A stretch of DNA of 63,224 nucleotides from an uncultured Lachnospiraceae bacterium (GTDB taxonomy: Bacteria > Bacillota > Clostridia > Lachnospirales > Lachnospiraceae), in NCBI GenBank assembly GCA_944380185.1, contig CALWGV010000049.1:1-63224 (forward strand), in the 5' to 3' direction. Made by a program: the position numbers and the translations under genes. A model generated the notes under the pieces. It was not told the DNA's origin. It was given only the letters and a program-made list of their open reading frames with translations, and ran no database searches. Below, piece after piece: positions 62,173 through 63,224 of the stretch; the stretch's first letter is position 1, and each line of letters starts with the position of its first letter.

Positions 62173-62201
62173 ACCCCGGTTTTACATGACGCGCTTCGTA
62201 T
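62173..62201 (+). promoter_or_regulatory. Putative SigI-type promoter of the RsgI-like lipoprotein
   Basis: ACCCCGGTTT (62173-62182), 14 bases, then CGTAT (62197-62201), identical in both boxes and in spacing to the sigI promoter at 60433-60461. The gene starts at 62293. Confidence 0.65.
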
Positions 62202-62292
62202 TCTTTAAATGTAAAGATAAAGATAAAAACGCCAAACGGCGATGGTCCGGCCCTGGGCCCGGCAGGATCAAAAAAGAAAGGAGAATATTAAT

Positions 62293-63224
62293 ATGATGAA
62301 TCTAAGAAGAAAACTTATCGCGGCGGCCTCTTCCCTGGCAGTTCTGTCAGCTGTCCTTCTTGCCAGCTGCGCCCCCTCGTCCACCAGCAAAACCGGAGAG
62401 CAAGTCTCCTCCCTGGCCGAAACCGGAATTCTGACCTTGAGCGTAAATCCGGAAATTCAGATTGAATATAACAAAGAAGGCAAGGTAGTAGACCTGACCG
62501 GCATAAATACCGATGGTGAAGCCATTGTCGCTTCCTATCAGGATTACATCGGCAAAGACTGTGAAACTGTTCTGACCGATCTGGTTCAGAAAATCAATGA
62601 TGCCGGATATTTTGTTGAGGAAATCGATGGAAATCCCCGGAATATCGTAATTCAGATCGAACCCGGCTCCATCCTTCCCAGCGATGATTTCGTGCAGCAA
62701 ATCAGCCAGAGCACCCAGGAAGCCGTAGCCAATCTGAGCCTGGCCTCCGATATCGTCACCATCGACAAGGACGACTACGATCCTCAGTACGCCCAGGATT
62801 CGACTCCTTCCCCCTATATCACCCTGGCCAAAGCCCAGGAGATCGCCTTGGCCCAGGCCAATGTAAACGCAGCCGACGCCGTCTTTGACGACAGAGAGTT
62901 TGATCTGGACGACGGCACGCCGATTTATGAGCTGGAGTTTATGGCCAGCGGCTATGAGTACGAATACGATGTGGACGCTGTCACCGGCCAGATCTTAAAA
63001 GCGGAACACAATATGCCCGTCACGCAGCCGGCCACCCAGCCTGCCAATTACAACGACACCGACTACGGTCCGAACAACGACGGCGTTACCGACTACAATG
63101 ACACCGACTACGGTCCGAACAACGACGGCGTCACCGACTACAATGATACCGACTACGGTCCGAACAACGACGGCGTCACCGACTACAATGACACCGACTA
63201 CGGTCCGAACAACGACGGCGTCAC
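62293..63224 (+). CDS. RsgI-related PepSY lipoprotein with 15-residue tandem repeats, 3' end beyond window
   Basis: At least 310 residues are seen; no stop occurs before the edge. A signal ends in the lipobox LLASC (about Cys26). Residues 40-85 resemble the RsgI domain (ILTLSVNPEIQIEYNKEGKVVDLTGINTDGEAI). A PepSY domain follows at about 180-235 (ISLAKAQEIALAQANVNAAD-like opening, ending YEYEYDVDAVTGQILKAE). From about residue 253 the unit YNDTDYGPNNDGVTD repeats to the edge. AAAGGAG precedes ATG 62293 (a second ATG follows it). With its matching promoter, it is probably a SigI-controlled surface protein. Confidence 0.85.
   Translation, partial: MMNLRRKLIAAASSLAVLSAVLLASCAPSSTSKTGEQVSSLAETGILTLSVNPEIQIEYNKEGKVVDLTGINTDGEAIVASYQDYIGKDCETVLTDLVQKINDAGYFVEEIDGNPRNIVIQIEPGSILPSDDFVQQISQSTQEAVANLSLASDIVTIDKDDYDPQYAQDSTPSPYITLAKAQEIALAQANVNAADAVFDDREFDLDDGTPIYELEFMASGYEYEYDVDAVTGQILKAEHNMPVTQPATQPANYNDTDYGPNNDGVTDYNDTDYGPNNDGVTDYNDTDYGPNNDGVTDYNDTDYGPNNDGV
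63049..63224 (+). repeat. 45-bp tandem repeat running off the edge
   Basis: Units begin at 63049, 63094, 63139 and 63184 (the last cut at 41 bases). They are almost identical at the DNA level (one C/T difference in the GTT/GTC codon and one in the AAC/AAT region), so the array is recent or homogenised. It encodes YNDTDYGPNNDGVTD. Confidence 0.95.

Noticed and set aside
63049-63224. Possible CRISPR array at the window end
   Set aside because: The 45-bp units have no spacers and stay in the reading frame of the lipoprotein.

Overview
The window looks like chromosomal DNA of a low-to-mid GC Firmicute of the Lachnospiraceae type (Clostridium cluster XIVa). Supporting signs are near-universal AGGAGG ribosome binding sites, two T-box leaders, a SigI/RsgI pair, BglG-type antitermination, CotS-like and YtvI-like sporulation proteins, many lipoproteins, and tRNA genes without encoded CCA. 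No transposase, phage module, CRISPR array or rRNA was found. Species was not determined.

Layout. 1-5.6 kb is the most accessory part: a cut-off SnoaL-like lipoprotein, a decayed old-yellow-enzyme flavoprotein, and a small RiPP-type locus. That locus has an ACGX-type Cys-rich precursor peptide, a radical SAM/SPASM maturase and a PNPOx-ferredoxin protein, divergent from a TetR regulator with a perfect palindrome between them. An HxlR regulator and a GNAT gene with an abnormal 3' end follow. 5.6-11.3 kb holds tRNA-Ala, a ClC channel, a uracil-DNA glycosylase, an SDR, endonuclease III and a MATE pump behind an attenuator-like leader. 11.3-14.3 kb is a TrpXYZ-like ABC importer. 14.4-16.6 kb is an ECF sigma factor with an RsgI/PepSY-type anti-sigma partner. 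16.7-26.9 kb carries RidA with a YheO-like regulator, glycogen branching enzyme, signal peptidase I, two LCP cell-wall ligases, a phosphatase, a HAD hydrolase, tRNA-Val and a minimal SufCB-like Fe-S system.

27-41.8 kb encodes a 1950-residue surface PHP-domain protein with triplicated modules, a YibE/F membrane protein, an L-cysteine desulfidase-like protein, a VWA protein, a phosphohexomutase, a CotS-like protein, DegV and a NIF3-C-terminal-like protein. 41.8-51.2 kb holds an Ile T-box with threonine dehydratase, two alpha/beta-hydrolase lipoproteins, lgt, cca, and a Pro T-box operon of an HD hydrolase plus proS. 51.2-53.8 kb is an SGNH/MBOAT polysaccharide-acylation pair. 54-58.9 kb is a beta-glucoside PTS system (separate EIIA, 6-phospho-beta-glucosidase, EIIBC, BglG) with three RAT-like antiterminators. 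The window ends with a YtvI-like protein, sigI-rsgI, and an RsgI-related lipoprotein with 15-residue tandem repeats running off the edge. Both SigI-locus transcription units carry the same putative SigI promoter.

The strongest candidates for something new are the ACGX peptide locus with its apparently frameshifted precursor; the SigI/RsgI/PepSY network with matching ACCCCGGTTT-N14-CGTAT promoters; the HxlR-linked 30-bp dyad found at two loci; and the BglG circuit with an EIIA relic lying in frame after the 6-phospho-beta-glucosidase stop codon. All gene starts were judged by eye from ribosome binding sites, and no database search was run.
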